51,636 nucleotides of DNA from Paludibacteraceae bacterium (GTDB taxonomy: Bacteria > Bacteroidota > Bacteroidia > Bacteroidales > Paludibacteraceae): contig JAFSMP010000005.1 of the NCBI GenBank assembly GCA_017447875.1, positions 1 through 51,636 of the forward strand, given 5' to 3'. The notes under the pieces are model-generated. The model ran no database searches. It was not told where the DNA came from and saw only the letters and a program-made list of their open reading frames with translations. The position numbers and the translations under genes are program-made. Of the stretch, positions 16,412 through 24,586 are shown one piece after another (the stretch's first letter is position 1; each line of letters begins with the position of its first letter).

Positions 16412-17927
16412 CGACGAGATTGATCTGTTGCAACCGTATATCATTTATCTCAAGAGCAAGGGTTACGAAGTGGTTACCGCTTCGAACGGTGAGGATGCGC
16501 TGGAAGTTTTCAGCCAACAGCATTCAGCCTTCAGTATTGTGTTCCTGGATGAGAACATGCCGGGCATGACCGGACTGGAGACGCTGCAAGAGATCAAGCG
16601 GATGCATCCGGAAGTGCCGGTGGTGATGATCACCAAGTCCGAAGAGGAACACATCATGGAGCAGGCGATCGGCGAGAAGATAGCGGATTATCTGATCAAA
16701 CCGGTCAATCCGAGTCAGATTCTGCTGTGTCTCAAGAAACATATCCATCAGCAGGCGATCGTCACTGAACAGGTGCAGCAGAACTACCGCCAGGAATGGA
16801 GCGACATCTCCTACATGATCGATACAGCCACAACGATCGAGGAATGGCAGGCTATCGAACGCACGCTCAGCAAATGGGATCTCGAACTGGAGAACAGTCC
16901 TATGCGTTCGCTCATTGACGACCAACGCACGCAGGCGAATGCGGCATTCAGCAAATGGATCGCGAAGAACTACGAGAACTGGTTTAACGGTGAGCGCCCT
17001 GTCATGTCTCCGGACGTGATGAAGCATTCGGTCTTCCCGTTGCTGGACAAAGGCGAGAAGGTGCTGCTATGCGTGATCGATAATTTCCGTTACGACCAAT
17101 GGAAGACCATCCAACCGCTCATCAGTGAGTTTTATACCATGCACACGGAAGAGCAGTATACGTCTATCCTGCCCACCGCTACCCAGTATGCCCGTAATGC
17201 CATCTTCTCGGGGCTGATGCCGCTGCAGATACAGCAGATGTTTCCGGATTTGTGGGTGGAAGAAGGGGATGAAGAGAGCAAGAACCAATACGAGAAAGAA
17301 CTCGTTCAGACCTTATTCGACCGGTATCGCCGGAAGGAGAGTTTCAATTATTGGAAGGTGAACGAGAGTGATTTCTGCGAAAAAGTCATCCGTGATCTGA
17401 AAGGCGCACAAGCCCCGTTGAATATCGTGGTGCTCAACTTCATCGACATGCTTTCGCATTCGCGTACGGAGAGTAAGATGATGCGCGAGTTGGCGAATGA
17501 CGAGGCGGCGTATCGAAGCCTGACGCTCAGTTGGTTCAAGCACTCGCCGACGTACGAACTGCTGCGTCGGGCTGCCGAATGGGGTTATACACTGGTGCTG
17601 ACCACCGACCATGGTACCACGCGTGTGAAGAATGCCGTGCAGATCATCGCGGACAAGAACACAAATACCAATATCCGGTATAAGGTCGGTAAGGCGCTCA
17701 ACTGCAATGTCAAATCGGTCTTCACTATCGATCAGCCCAAACGTGTCGGACTGCCGTGTCCCAACGTGAGCAGCAGTTATGCGTTCTGCACCGGTAGCGA
17801 TTTCTTCGCCTATCCGAATCAGTTCAACTATTATGCGCAGTATTACCGCAATACGTTCCAGCACGGCGGTATATCGCTTGAGGAGATGATCATTCCTTTG
17901 GTGACTTTGGTGCCCAAAGGACGTTAA
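16389..17927 (+). CDS. porX: T9SS regulator: response regulator with PglZ-type phosphatase-like domain
   Basis: 512 residues. The N-terminal receiver has the acidic pair D8-D9, phosphoacceptor D54 (VFLDENMPGM), Thr in MITKS and the conserved Lys in YLIKPVNP near 104. A helical linker leads to a PglZ / alkaline-phosphatase-like domain (IDNFRYDQW, NFIDMLSHSRTES, LTTDHGTTRVKNAV). This architecture is that of PorX, which with the kinase PorY controls T9SS in Porphyromonas. It overlaps the rluD stop by 23 nt. It fits the two T9SS cargo proteins in the window. Codons just before D54 are built from a heptamer word array, although receiver spacing is normal. Confidence 0.93.
   Translation: MNRILWVDDEIDLLQPYIIYLKSKGYEVVTASNGEDALEVFSQQHSAFSIVFLDENMPGMTGLETLQEIKRMHPEVPVVMITKSEEEHIMEQAIGEKIADYLIKPVNPSQILLCLKKHIHQQAIVTEQVQQNYRQEWSDISYMIDTATTIEEWQAIERTLSKWDLELENSPMRSLIDDQRTQANAAFSKWIAKNYENWFNGERPVMSPDVMKHSVFPLLDKGEKVLLCVIDNFRYDQWKTIQPLISEFYTMHTEEQYTSILPTATQYARNAIFSGLMPLQIQQMFPDLWVEEGDEESKNQYEKELVQTLFDRYRRKESFNYWKVNESDFCEKVIRDLKGAQAPLNIVVLNFIDMLSHSRTESKMMRELANDEAAYRSLTLSWFKHSPTYELLRRAAEWGYTLVLTTDHGTTRVKNAVQIIADKNTNTNIRYKVGKALNCNVKSVFTIDQPKRVGLPCPNVSSSYAFCTGSDFFAYPNQFNYYAQYYRNTFQHGGISLEEMIIPLVTLVPKGR
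16512..16539 (+). repeat. Four-heptamer word array inside porX
   Basis: AGCCAAC, AGCATTC, AGCCTTC, AGTATTG in succession, ending 8 bases before the phosphoacceptor codon. It shares the word AGCATTC with the array in rluD. Confidence 0.65.
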
Positions 17928-17928
17928 C

Positions 17929-18696
17929 ATGTTAGATTTTATACTCATAGCGATTACCGTTCTGACGTGGAATACGGCACGGATGGATTATAAGCACAAA
18001 GCCGACAAGAACGAGGTGCTGCAATTCCTCATGGCACAAGATGCGGACATCATCTGCTTGCAAGAGGTGGATGTGTACAAGGATGCCCGGTTCCTGACCT
18101 TGCCGGAAGTAAAACAGGTGCTGGGTAGTAAATACACCTATTCGTATCTGGATTTCTCGGTCTATAACCAACGCCACCAGTACGGCACGATGGTATGGTC
18201 CAAATATCCGCTTATTCATAAGCAGAGCATCCGGTATGAGACGCAGGGTAACCTTTCTAACCGCTGTGACGTCGTGGTGGGACGCGACACCTTCCGGTTG
18301 TTCAATAACCATCTGGAGTCCTATAAACTGCAATCGGAGGACCTGCAAGATGTCAATAAGATCGAGCAGAAATGGAAACGGGCTATTCCCTTACGGAATC
18401 AGCAGGCGCAGATCGTACGCGCCGAGATAGAGGCCAGTCCGTATCCCGTCATCGTCGTGGGAGACTTCAACTCACCCGTGCTCAGTTATACGTATTGGTG
18501 CTTGAGTAACGGTCTGCATGACGCATGGAGCAGCACGCACGCATGGAGCGATAACGGTTCTACCTATTCGTACAAGGGCTTTGGACTGCGTATCGATTAT
18601 ATCCTTTGTTCCGACCCGCTGAAACCTGTACAATGCCTAGTCGAAAAAGCCTCCGGATCCGATCATAAACCCGTCGTTGCTACGCTGGAATGGTGA
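17929..18696 (+). CDS. Endonuclease/exonuclease/phosphatase-family protein
   Basis: 255 residues. The EEP fold is shown by LTWNTARMD near the N-terminus, CLQEVDV (metal Glu), NNHLES, VGDFNSP and the C-terminal GSDHKPVVATL. The family covers DNases, sphingomyelinases and phosphoesterases, so the substrate cannot be named. The N-terminus MLDFILIAITVLTW is hydrophobic but short and runs straight into the domain, so export is doubtful. It starts 1 nt after the porX stop. Its stop TGA abuts the stop of the convergent rhomboid gene with no spacer. Confidence 0.88.
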   Translation: MLDFILIAITVLTWNTARMDYKHKADKNEVLQFLMAQDADIICLQEVDVYKDARFLTLPEVKQVLGSKYTYSYLDFSVYNQRHQYGTMVWSKYPLIHKQSIRYETQGNLSNRCDVVVGRDTFRLFNNHLESYKLQSEDLQDVNKIEQKWKRAIPLRNQQAQIVRAEIEASPYPVIVVGDFNSPVLSYTYWCLSNGLHDAWSSTHAWSDNGSTYSYKGFGLRIDYILCSDPLKPVQCLVEKASGSDHKPVVATLEW

Positions 18697-19461
18697 TCAC
18701 ACTCTTCGCTGGTAATGATAGTTATCGAACTTATTATCGTCTTTAGAACTATCTAAACGCCGATGAAAACCCAGTTTGCTTTTAATCTCTTTCCAGCACT
18801 CACCGGGTTCACGCCAGTTGGTTTTCTTCCAATACAGCACCAGCAACCACCCGAACAACATTCCTCCCAAATGAGCAAAATGCGCCACGTTATCGGCCGT
18901 AAAACCGGCTACGGTACCGACACCGGCAAACAACTCAATCAGCGCATATATAATAACGAATACGCGCGCACGTATAGGAATGGGGATGAAGATGATGAAC
19001 ATCGGTACATCCGGATAGAGCCAACCGAAGGCAAACAGGATACCGAACACCGCACCGGATGCTCCGATCGTATTCATGTAATACGCAATCTGCGCCAAAG
19101 CTGCGGCTGAGTACGAAGCACTCATGTTACTGAGCATCATCGCCCAGACCACCTCTTGGATGAAGGCGGCACCCAATCCGCAAACCAGATAGTATATCAG
19201 GAAACGACGTTCTCCCCACTGCTGCTCAATCACCGGGGCAAACATCCACACCGCAAACATATTGAAAAAGATATGGCTGAAGTTGGCATGCAGGAACATA
19301 TAGGTGAACGGTTGCCACCAATGAAAAGACTGCGCGGAGTAATAATGGAGTCCGCCGATAGTATTCAAATCTATTCCATATCGCTGCAACAATGCGGCGA
19401 GCAGGAATACTACAAAATTAGCGATTAGCAGGTATCGCGTAACGGTAGGTAAATTTCTCAT
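18697..19461 (-). CDS. Rhomboid-family intramembrane serine protease
   Basis: 254 residues, with about six membrane helices. The catalytic Ser is in GASGAVFG (~135) and the catalytic His in AHLGGMLFG (~195). The HANFSHIFFNMFAVW segment in the second helix is also typical. Rhomboids cleave membrane proteins within the bilayer. Bacterial substrates are mostly unknown. The ATG lies only 8 nt after the -7 box of its promoter, so the mRNA is nearly leaderless. Confidence 0.92.
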   Translation of the reverse strand: MRNLPTVTRYLLIANFVVFLLAALLQRYGIDLNTIGGLHYYSAQSFHWWQPFTYMFLHANFSHIFFNMFAVWMFAPVIEQQWGERRFLIYYLVCGLGAAFIQEVVWAMMLSNMSASYSAAALAQIAYYMNTIGASGAVFGILFAFGWLYPDVPMFIIFIPIPIRARVFVIIYALIELFAGVGTVAGFTADNVAHFAHLGGMLFGWLLVLYWKKTNWREPGECWKEIKSKLGFHRRLDSSKDDNKFDNYHYQRRV

Positions 19462-19469
19462 AACGCCTG

Positions 19470-19500
19470 CAAAATTACTGCTTTTTTACGATATATCCGC
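19470..19500 (-). promoter_or_regulatory. Promoter of rhomboid gene
   Basis: Minus-strand TAATTTTG (19477-19470) with GCAG before it. The -33 region (GCGGATATATC) has the CATAT-like extension but lacks a clear TTTG, so it is weaker than the others. Confidence 0.55.
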
Positions 19501-19570
19501 ATAAAAAGGGAGAAAAAATGCAAAAAAAGTGCTTTTTTTTGTTAAAAAGTGAATTTTTTTTCAAAAATTA

Positions 19571-19601
19571 TTTGTAATATAAAGAATTTTTAGTATCTTT
19601 G
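19571..19601 (+). promoter_or_regulatory. Promoter of the HU gene
   Basis: TTTG (19571-19574), 19-nt spacer, TATCTTTG (19594-19601). It lacks the CATAT extension seen in most promoters here. The leader is about 60 nt and contains the weak hairpin TAATAAT-TCAC-ATTATTA. Confidence 0.7.
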
Positions 19602-19664
19602 CAGGCGCATTCCGAAATGGAAACTAATAATTCACATTATTAATAACTAAAAACATTCGATTTT

Positions 19665-19928
19665 ATGAACAAATCAGAACTCGTAAAGGCAGCCGCAGCT
19701 AAGGCTGAAGTATCTGCAGCTCTCGCAGCAAAAGTTATCGATGCAGCTCTTGATGCAGCCGTTGAGGCAGTTAAGAAGGGCGAAGGCGTACAGCTCGTTG
19801 GTTACGCTAACATCGCTATCGTTAAGAAAGCAGCTCGCAAGGCTAAAAACCCGCGTACCGGTGCTATCGTTGAGGTTCCGGCAAAGAACGCTGTTAAGAT
19901 CAAAGCTGGTGCTAAATTTGCTCTCTAA
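19665..19928 (+). CDS. HU-family DNA-binding protein
   Basis: 87 residues, one HU unit. It opens MNKSELVKAAAAKAEVS and carries the arm region KKAARKAKNPRTGAIVEVPA, where the NPRTG/P motif intercalates DNA in the family. It is a dimeric nucleoid protein. Codon usage is strongly biased, as in highly expressed genes. It has its own promoter and terminator. Confidence 0.95.
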   Translation: MNKSELVKAAAAKAEVSAALAAKVIDAALDAAVEAVKKGEGVQLVGYANIAIVKKAARKAKNPRTGAIVEVPAKNAVKIKAGAKFAL

Positions 19929-19947
19929 TCAGGCAATGCAGCTTCAT

Positions 19948-19982
19948 AAACGGGTTGCCCGATATCAGGGCAACTCGTTTTT
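19948..19982 (+). terminator. Rho-independent terminator of the HU gene
   Basis: AAACGGGTTGCCC, loop GATATCA, GGGCAACTCGTTT (one G-T pair), followed by a T-tract. Confidence 0.85.
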
Positions 19983-20007
19983 GTCTGCTTAAAGAATTAT
20001 TTTGTAC

Positions 20008-20595
20008 ATGTTGAATATTATCTTATGCGGTGCACCGGGTAGCGGCAAAGGTACGCAATCGGCTTTCATCGCACAGAAATACGGCGTACAGCATCTCTCG
20101 ACAGGAGATGTACTTCGTGCAGAGATCGCCAAAGGAACAGAGTTGGGTAAGCAGATTGATGCGCTCATTTCTCAAGGTAATCTCGTACCGGACGAGATGA
20201 TGTACGGCGTGATCGAGAACTATATCGCCGGTCTGCCTGCAGATTGCAAAGGTACTATCTTCGACGGCTATCCCCGTACGGTCGCTCAAGCGCAGTCGCT
20301 GACAAAGATGTTAGCCAAATACGGCATGGATGCCATCATGATTGACCTGATGGTCGATGAGCAGTTGCTCATCCAGCGTCTTATCGAGCGAGGCAAAGTA
20401 AGCGGTCGTGCCGATGACAACCTCAATACGATCCGTCATCGCATCGCCGTCTATCACCAGCAGACCGAACCGATCGCCCATTATTACCTGCATCACGGTA
20501 ACTATTATGCCGTGAACGGTAACCACACCATGGCGGATGTGTTCCTGCAGATCATGCGTATCTTGGACGGATACATTAAGTCGTTAAACCGTTAA
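20008..20595 (+). CDS. adk: Adenylate kinase
   Basis: 195 residues from the ATG at 20008. An in-frame TTG lies 6 nt upstream. It converts ATP + AMP to 2 ADP. The P-loop GAPGSGKGT is at 8-16, with HLSTGDVLRAEIAKGTELG, FDGYPRT and a short lid (RGKVSGRADDN) without the zinc-finger extension. The last residues (SLNR) and the stop codon are encoded by an octamer word array that runs on to obgE. No clear promoter is seen in the 80 nt upstream, so it may depend on readthrough from the HU gene or on a weak site. Confidence 0.95.
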   Translation: MLNIILCGAPGSGKGTQSAFIAQKYGVQHLSTGDVLRAEIAKGTELGKQIDALISQGNLVPDEMMYGVIENYIAGLPADCKGTIFDGYPRTVAQAQSLTKMLAKYGMDAIMIDLMVDEQLLIQRLIERGKVSGRADDNLNTIRHRIAVYHQQTEPIAHYYLHHGNYYAVNGNHTMADVFLQIMRILDGYIKSLNR

Positions 20596-20612
20596 TTCGT
20601 TAAACCGTTAAA
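20581..20612 (+). repeat. Four-octamer word array across the adk stop
   Basis: TCGTTAAA, CCGTTAAT, TCGTTAAA, CCGTTAAA. The adk stop TAA lies in the second word and the obgE ATG follows 5 nt after the fourth. Confidence 0.8.
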
Positions 20613-20617
20613 CTGTA

Positions 20618-21796
20618 ATGGCCGCTAATTTCATCGACTACGTCAAGATCTACTGCCGCTCGGGAAAGGGCGGAGCGGGTTGTATGCACCTTCATCGCGC
20701 CAAGTATCTGCCCAAAGGCGGACCGGACGGTGGTGACGGTGGTAAAGGCGGGTCGGTCATCTTACGCGGCAACCGCAACCTCTGGACGCTGCTGCATCTG
20801 AAATATCAGAAGCATATCATGGCTACGGACGGAGGCAAAGGCGGACAGAGCCGGTCGTTCGGTAAGGACGGAGAAGACAAGATCATCGAGGTACCGTGCG
20901 GGACGGTGGTCTATGACGGTGAGACCGGGCAGTTCATCTGCGAGGTCAAGAACCACAACGAGCAGGTAGTGCTGCTCAAAGGCGGTCGTGGCGGTTTAGG
21001 CAACTGGCATTTCCGTACCGCTACCAATCAAGCGCCGCGTTATGCCCAACCCGGTGAACCGGCACAGGAACGGACGGTGATCATGCAACTGAAAGTGCTG
21101 GCGGATGTAGGTCTGGTCGGATTCCCCAATGCCGGCAAGAGTACGTTGTTGAGCGTAGTCTCTGCCGCCAAACCCGAGATAGCCGACTATCCCTTCACCA
21201 CGCTTACACCTCAACTCGGCATCGTCTCCTATCGCGACGGACGGTCATTCTGTATGGCCGACATCCCCGGTATCATCGAGGGTGCCAGTGAAGGAAAAGG
21301 GCTCGGATTACGTTTCCTGCGCCATATAGAGCGAAATGCTGTACTGCTCTTTATGGTACCTGCTACCAGTTCGGATATCATCGCCGAATACGAGATTCTT
21401 CTCAACGAACTGGAGCACTATAATCCCGAATTGCTCACCAAGGCACGTATCTTAGCCGTATCCAAGACCGATATGCCGCGTCTTGATATGGACGGTAATG
21501 CCTTGCAGGAGATCGATTATCAGCAACTGAGCGAACGTTTGGGTATTGCCGTTCTGCCGATTTCATCGGTAAAAAACGAAGGTATAGACGAACTCAAAGA
21601 TGCCCTTTGGACCGAACTCAACAAAGAGCAGAACCAAGTGATCGATATCTCGCATGCACCGATAGACGTGACCGTCATCGAGCGCGAAGAACCCGAGGCA
21701 CGGGAAGAGGATGAAGAAGAGGGCACTATCTATCTCAATGAGGTAGAGGAAGAATGGGATCTCGATAAATACAAAGGTATAGGTTGGGATGAATAA
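20618..21796 (+). CDS. obgE: GTPase Obg
   Basis: 392 residues. The glycine-rich Obg domain (CRSGKGGAGCMHLHRAKY, GGPDGGDGGKGG) covers ~1-158. It is followed by the G domain with GFPNAGKST near 168, DIPGIIEGAS and the SKTD motif, and then an acidic C-terminal tail (EEPEAREEDEEEG). Obg takes part in 50S ribosome maturation and stress control. It is separated from adk only by the word array and overlaps the ClC gene by 8 nt. Confidence 0.95.
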   Translation: MAANFIDYVKIYCRSGKGGAGCMHLHRAKYLPKGGPDGGDGGKGGSVILRGNRNLWTLLHLKYQKHIMATDGGKGGQSRSFGKDGEDKIIEVPCGTVVYDGETGQFICEVKNHNEQVVLLKGGRGGLGNWHFRTATNQAPRYAQPGEPAQERTVIMQLKVLADVGLVGFPNAGKSTLLSVVSAAKPEIADYPFTTLTPQLGIVSYRDGRSFCMADIPGIIEGASEGKGLGLRFLRHIERNAVLLFMVPATSSDIIAEYEILLNELEHYNPELLTKARILAVSKTDMPRLDMDGNALQEIDYQQLSERLGIAVLPISSVKNEGIDELKDALWTELNKEQNQVIDISHAPIDVTVIEREEPEAREEDEEEGTIYLNEVEEEWDLDKYKGIGWDE

Positions 21797-23597
21797 GTGG
21801 TACGACAGGATGATCGAGTGGCGGGAACGCCACGTCAGCGAGAAACACTTGGTGCTTCTGCTATCATTCTTCGTAGGTGCGTTCTCTGCCTTAGCCGCAG
21901 CACTTCTGAAAACCTTCATACATTTTATTCAACAGCAGGTCGAGGGTCACTTGATTGCCGATGAACGTACGTGGTGGTATCTCATCACACCGGTCATCGG
22001 TATCACGCTGGCTGCGCTGTTCGTCAAATATATCGTGCGGGACGATATCTCGCATGGTATCACAAAGATCCTCTACGCCATCTCGCAACGTAAGTCGATC
22101 ATCAAGGCGCATAACATGTGGTCGTCTATCGTGGGTTCGGGTCTGACCATCGGTTTCGGTGGATCGGTCGGAGCGGAGGCTCCTATCGTACTCACCGGAG
22201 CAGCCATCGGTTCGAACCTCGCCAAAGCCTTCCGGCTCAATCAGAAGACGATGATGCTGATGATCGGATGTGGTGCAGCCGGTGCCATAGGCGGAATCTT
22301 CAAAGCCCCTATCGCCGGTCTGGTCTTCACGCTGGAAGTGCTGATGATGGACCTGACGATGACCTCCGTCGCACCGCTGCTTATCTCTTCGGTTACTGCT
22401 ACTGCTATCTCGTATATCCTCACGGGCATAGATCCGATGTTCCCGCTGGATGTGACGGAACCGTTCCTGGTGCAACGTATCCCCTGGTATCTCATCTTAG
22501 GTATCATCTGCGGTCTGGTCAGTCTCTATTTCACACGAGGGATGAACGGCCTGGAGCGCTGGATGAAGACGCATGTGCGCAGTGTAGGAGCAAAGATCGT
22601 GGTAGGCGGCTTGACGCTGAGTATTCTCATCTTCCTCTTCCCCCCCCTCTACGGAGAAGGATACGACACCATTCGCCAACTCATCAACGGAGACAGCCTC
22701 AGCGCCATCCTCAATAGCCCGCTGGAGAAATATCTCATTCCTACCCAGTTCTACGCAGGATTATCCACACTCAATACGCAACTGATTATCCTCGTCTATT
22801 TCGTAGCGATCATCTTATTGAAGATCGTAGCATCGGTAGCCACCAACGGCGGTGGCGGTGTCGGAGGTATCTTCGCTCCTTCGTTGTTCATGGGAGCGAT
22901 AGTCGGTTTTGTGACCGCACGGCTGATGAACATATCCGGACTGATGGTGCCGGAGACGAGTTTTGCGTTGGTTGGTATGGCAGGTCTGATGTCCGGTGTG
23001 ATGCATGCCCCGTTGACGGGTATCTTCCTTATCGCCGAACTGACCGGCGGTTACCACCTCTTTATGCCGCTGATGATCGTCAGCGTCATCTCGTATGTCA
23101 CCATCATGTTCTTCGAGCCCCACTCGTTGTATGCGATGCGTCTGGCGCAGAAAGGCGAGTTATTGACCCATAATAAAGACCGGAATGTGCTCACGCTATT
23201 GAAGATGGACAGCGTGCTGGAGACGGATTTTGTGACGATCATGCCGCAGATGACCTTGGGCGAGTTGGTGAAAGTGATCTCGGAGAGCCGGCGTAATATC
23301 TTCCCGGTCATTGACCAGAATGGCCGTATGCGCGGTATATTGCTGTTGGATGAGGTACGTAATATCATGTTCCAACCGCGGCTCTACAAGCGGTTCACGG
23401 TGGAGCAACTGATGACCTCTCCGCCTGCGGTCTTGCGTTTCGACTTGCAGATGGATAAGGTGATGGAGATCTTCGAAGATACCGGAGCCTGGAACTTACC
23501 GGTGGTAGATGCGGAGCGGCGTTACCTGGGTTTTGTATCCAAATCCAAGATCTTCAATTCCTACCGCAACGTCCTCGTGCATTTCTCCGAAGAGTAG
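21789..23597 (+). CDS. ClC-family chloride channel/antiporter with CBS domains
   Basis: 602 residues. The membrane part (about 10-12 helices) carries the selectivity motifs GSVGAEAP (~121) and GGIFAPSLFMG (~358). Two C-terminal CBS domains occupy ~465-598 and would sense adenine nucleotides. I could not decide between channel and H+/Cl- exchanger. It overlaps obgE by 8 nt. Its TAG stop directly abuts the stop of the convergent DUF4294 gene. Confidence 0.92.
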   Translation: MNKWYDRMIEWRERHVSEKHLVLLLSFFVGAFSALAAALLKTFIHFIQQQVEGHLIADERTWWYLITPVIGITLAALFVKYIVRDDISHGITKILYAISQRKSIIKAHNMWSSIVGSGLTIGFGGSVGAEAPIVLTGAAIGSNLAKAFRLNQKTMMLMIGCGAAGAIGGIFKAPIAGLVFTLEVLMMDLTMTSVAPLLISSVTATAISYILTGIDPMFPLDVTEPFLVQRIPWYLILGIICGLVSLYFTRGMNGLERWMKTHVRSVGAKIVVGGLTLSILIFLFPPLYGEGYDTIRQLINGDSLSAILNSPLEKYLIPTQFYAGLSTLNTQLIILVYFVAIILLKIVASVATNGGGGVGGIFAPSLFMGAIVGFVTARLMNISGLMVPETSFALVGMAGLMSGVMHAPLTGIFLIAELTGGYHLFMPLMIVSVISYVTIMFFEPHSLYAMRLAQKGELLTHNKDRNVLTLLKMDSVLETDFVTIMPQMTLGELVKVISESRRNIFPVIDQNGRMRGILLLDEVRNIMFQPRLYKRFTVEQLMTSPPAVLRFDLQMDKVMEIFEDTGAWNLPVVDAERRYLGFVSKSKIFNSYRNVLVHFSEE

Positions 23598-24179
23598 TCA
23601 TAACTGCCCGGCTTCCACCAGGTTGATGACACGTTCGATGATCCGGTCCTTGTCGGAAGCATCATATTCTTCTTTCAGATCGTTTTGGAATAGTTTGGCG
23701 ATGAACTGCCAGAAATTGGCGGCTGCCTTACCTTTGTATTGCTTGATGAGATCGTAACTGCTGCGGTCGGTCTCACGATCCATCAGTTTCATGAGCATGC
23801 GCCCTTGACCGGCGGTCATACCGCGGAAGTCTTGCTCGTATTTCTTGAACAGATACCGCTCATATGCACGCCACCATTTCCGGCGGGCTTTGTCATCGGG
23901 CAGTTTGGCCAGCTCGGCATCGGCAACCGCCATATCCGCCGTGATCTTCTTGGCGTAAGGAAGACATTTCTTCACATCCCGCACCGTTCGCCAATAGAAC
24001 TTCTCCTGTCTGCGATTCTTGAATACCATCGGCGGATAGACCCATACCTCATGTAACCATGCCATATACAGGGTATCTCCGTTGTTCACTTGCACGAGAC
24101 AGGAGTCCAAATAACTATTGGCAGCGAACATCGATATGCTCACTGCCAATAACATCCCTATAAGCCGTACGCGTCTCAT
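23598..24179 (-). CDS. DUF4294-domain exported protein
   Basis: 193 residues with an N-terminal signal peptide (MRRVRLIGMLLAVSISMFAA). The remainder resembles DUF4294, a Bacteroidota family of unknown function: YMAWLHEVWVYPP, then a basic FYWRTVRDVKKCLPYAKKI core and long amphipathic helices. It is last in the run uxaB-uxaA-cca-parE-orf and overlaps the preceding gene by 4 nt (ATGA). No function can be assigned. Confidence 0.8.
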   Translation of the reverse strand: MRRVRLIGMLLAVSISMFAANSYLDSCLVQVNNGDTLYMAWLHEVWVYPPMVFKNRRQEKFYWRTVRDVKKCLPYAKKITADMAVADAELAKLPDDKARRKWWRAYERYLFKKYEQDFRGMTAGQGRMLMKLMDRETDRSSYDLIKQYKGKAAANFWQFIAKLFQNDLKEEYDASDKDRIIERVINLVEAGQL

Positions 24180-24586
24180 TGCTTGCGTTGTTCCCGAACG
24201 ATCAGTAATGCTTCTTCGCGGATATCCGGAGGTAAAGCGATATTACGCAACTGCATCGAACGACACCAACCGGCTACATCCTTTTCCTGTAAAGTAGAAA
24301 ACACCTCACGGATGGCTAGACGTTGTGCCGGAGAGTACTCCTCCGGTGCTGTACCTGCCAACTCATCCAATTGCTCGTCATCGTAGTACTCGATCTTCGC
24401 ATTCGTCTGCAGTAAGGTCTCCCGTTCACAAACGAGGTGCTCTCCGCAGCAACCCTCCGGACGCTGCGTGTTGGGGTTGGTCACGGACTGTCTGGTATTG
24501 GTCGTTTTTGACCGTCTGCGTTCACGGATCTCAGTGAGCACAAGCACCACAATGACCAGTACTATGAAGAGAATAAGAGGCAGCAT
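24176..24586 (-). CDS. Single-pass membrane protein, conserved in Bacteroidota, unknown function
   Basis: 136 residues. One N-terminal membrane helix (~3-18), a basic stretch, then a soluble part with CCGEHLVCE (~46-54), YYDDEQLDELAG and a helical C-terminus (QEKDVAGWCRSMQLRNIALP). I remember similar proteins from other Bacteroidales, some labelled phospholipase, but see no evidence for that activity. The Cys/His cluster could bind metal. The start overlaps the parE stop (TAATG) and its end overlaps the DUF4294 gene, so all three are coupled. Confidence 0.7.
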   Translation of the reverse strand: MLPLILFIVLVIVVLVLTEIRERRRSKTTNTRQSVTNPNTQRPEGCCGEHLVCERETLLQTNAKIEYYDDEQLDELAGTAPEEYSPAQRLAIREVFSTLQEKDVAGWCRSMQLRNIALPPDIREEALLIVREQRKQ

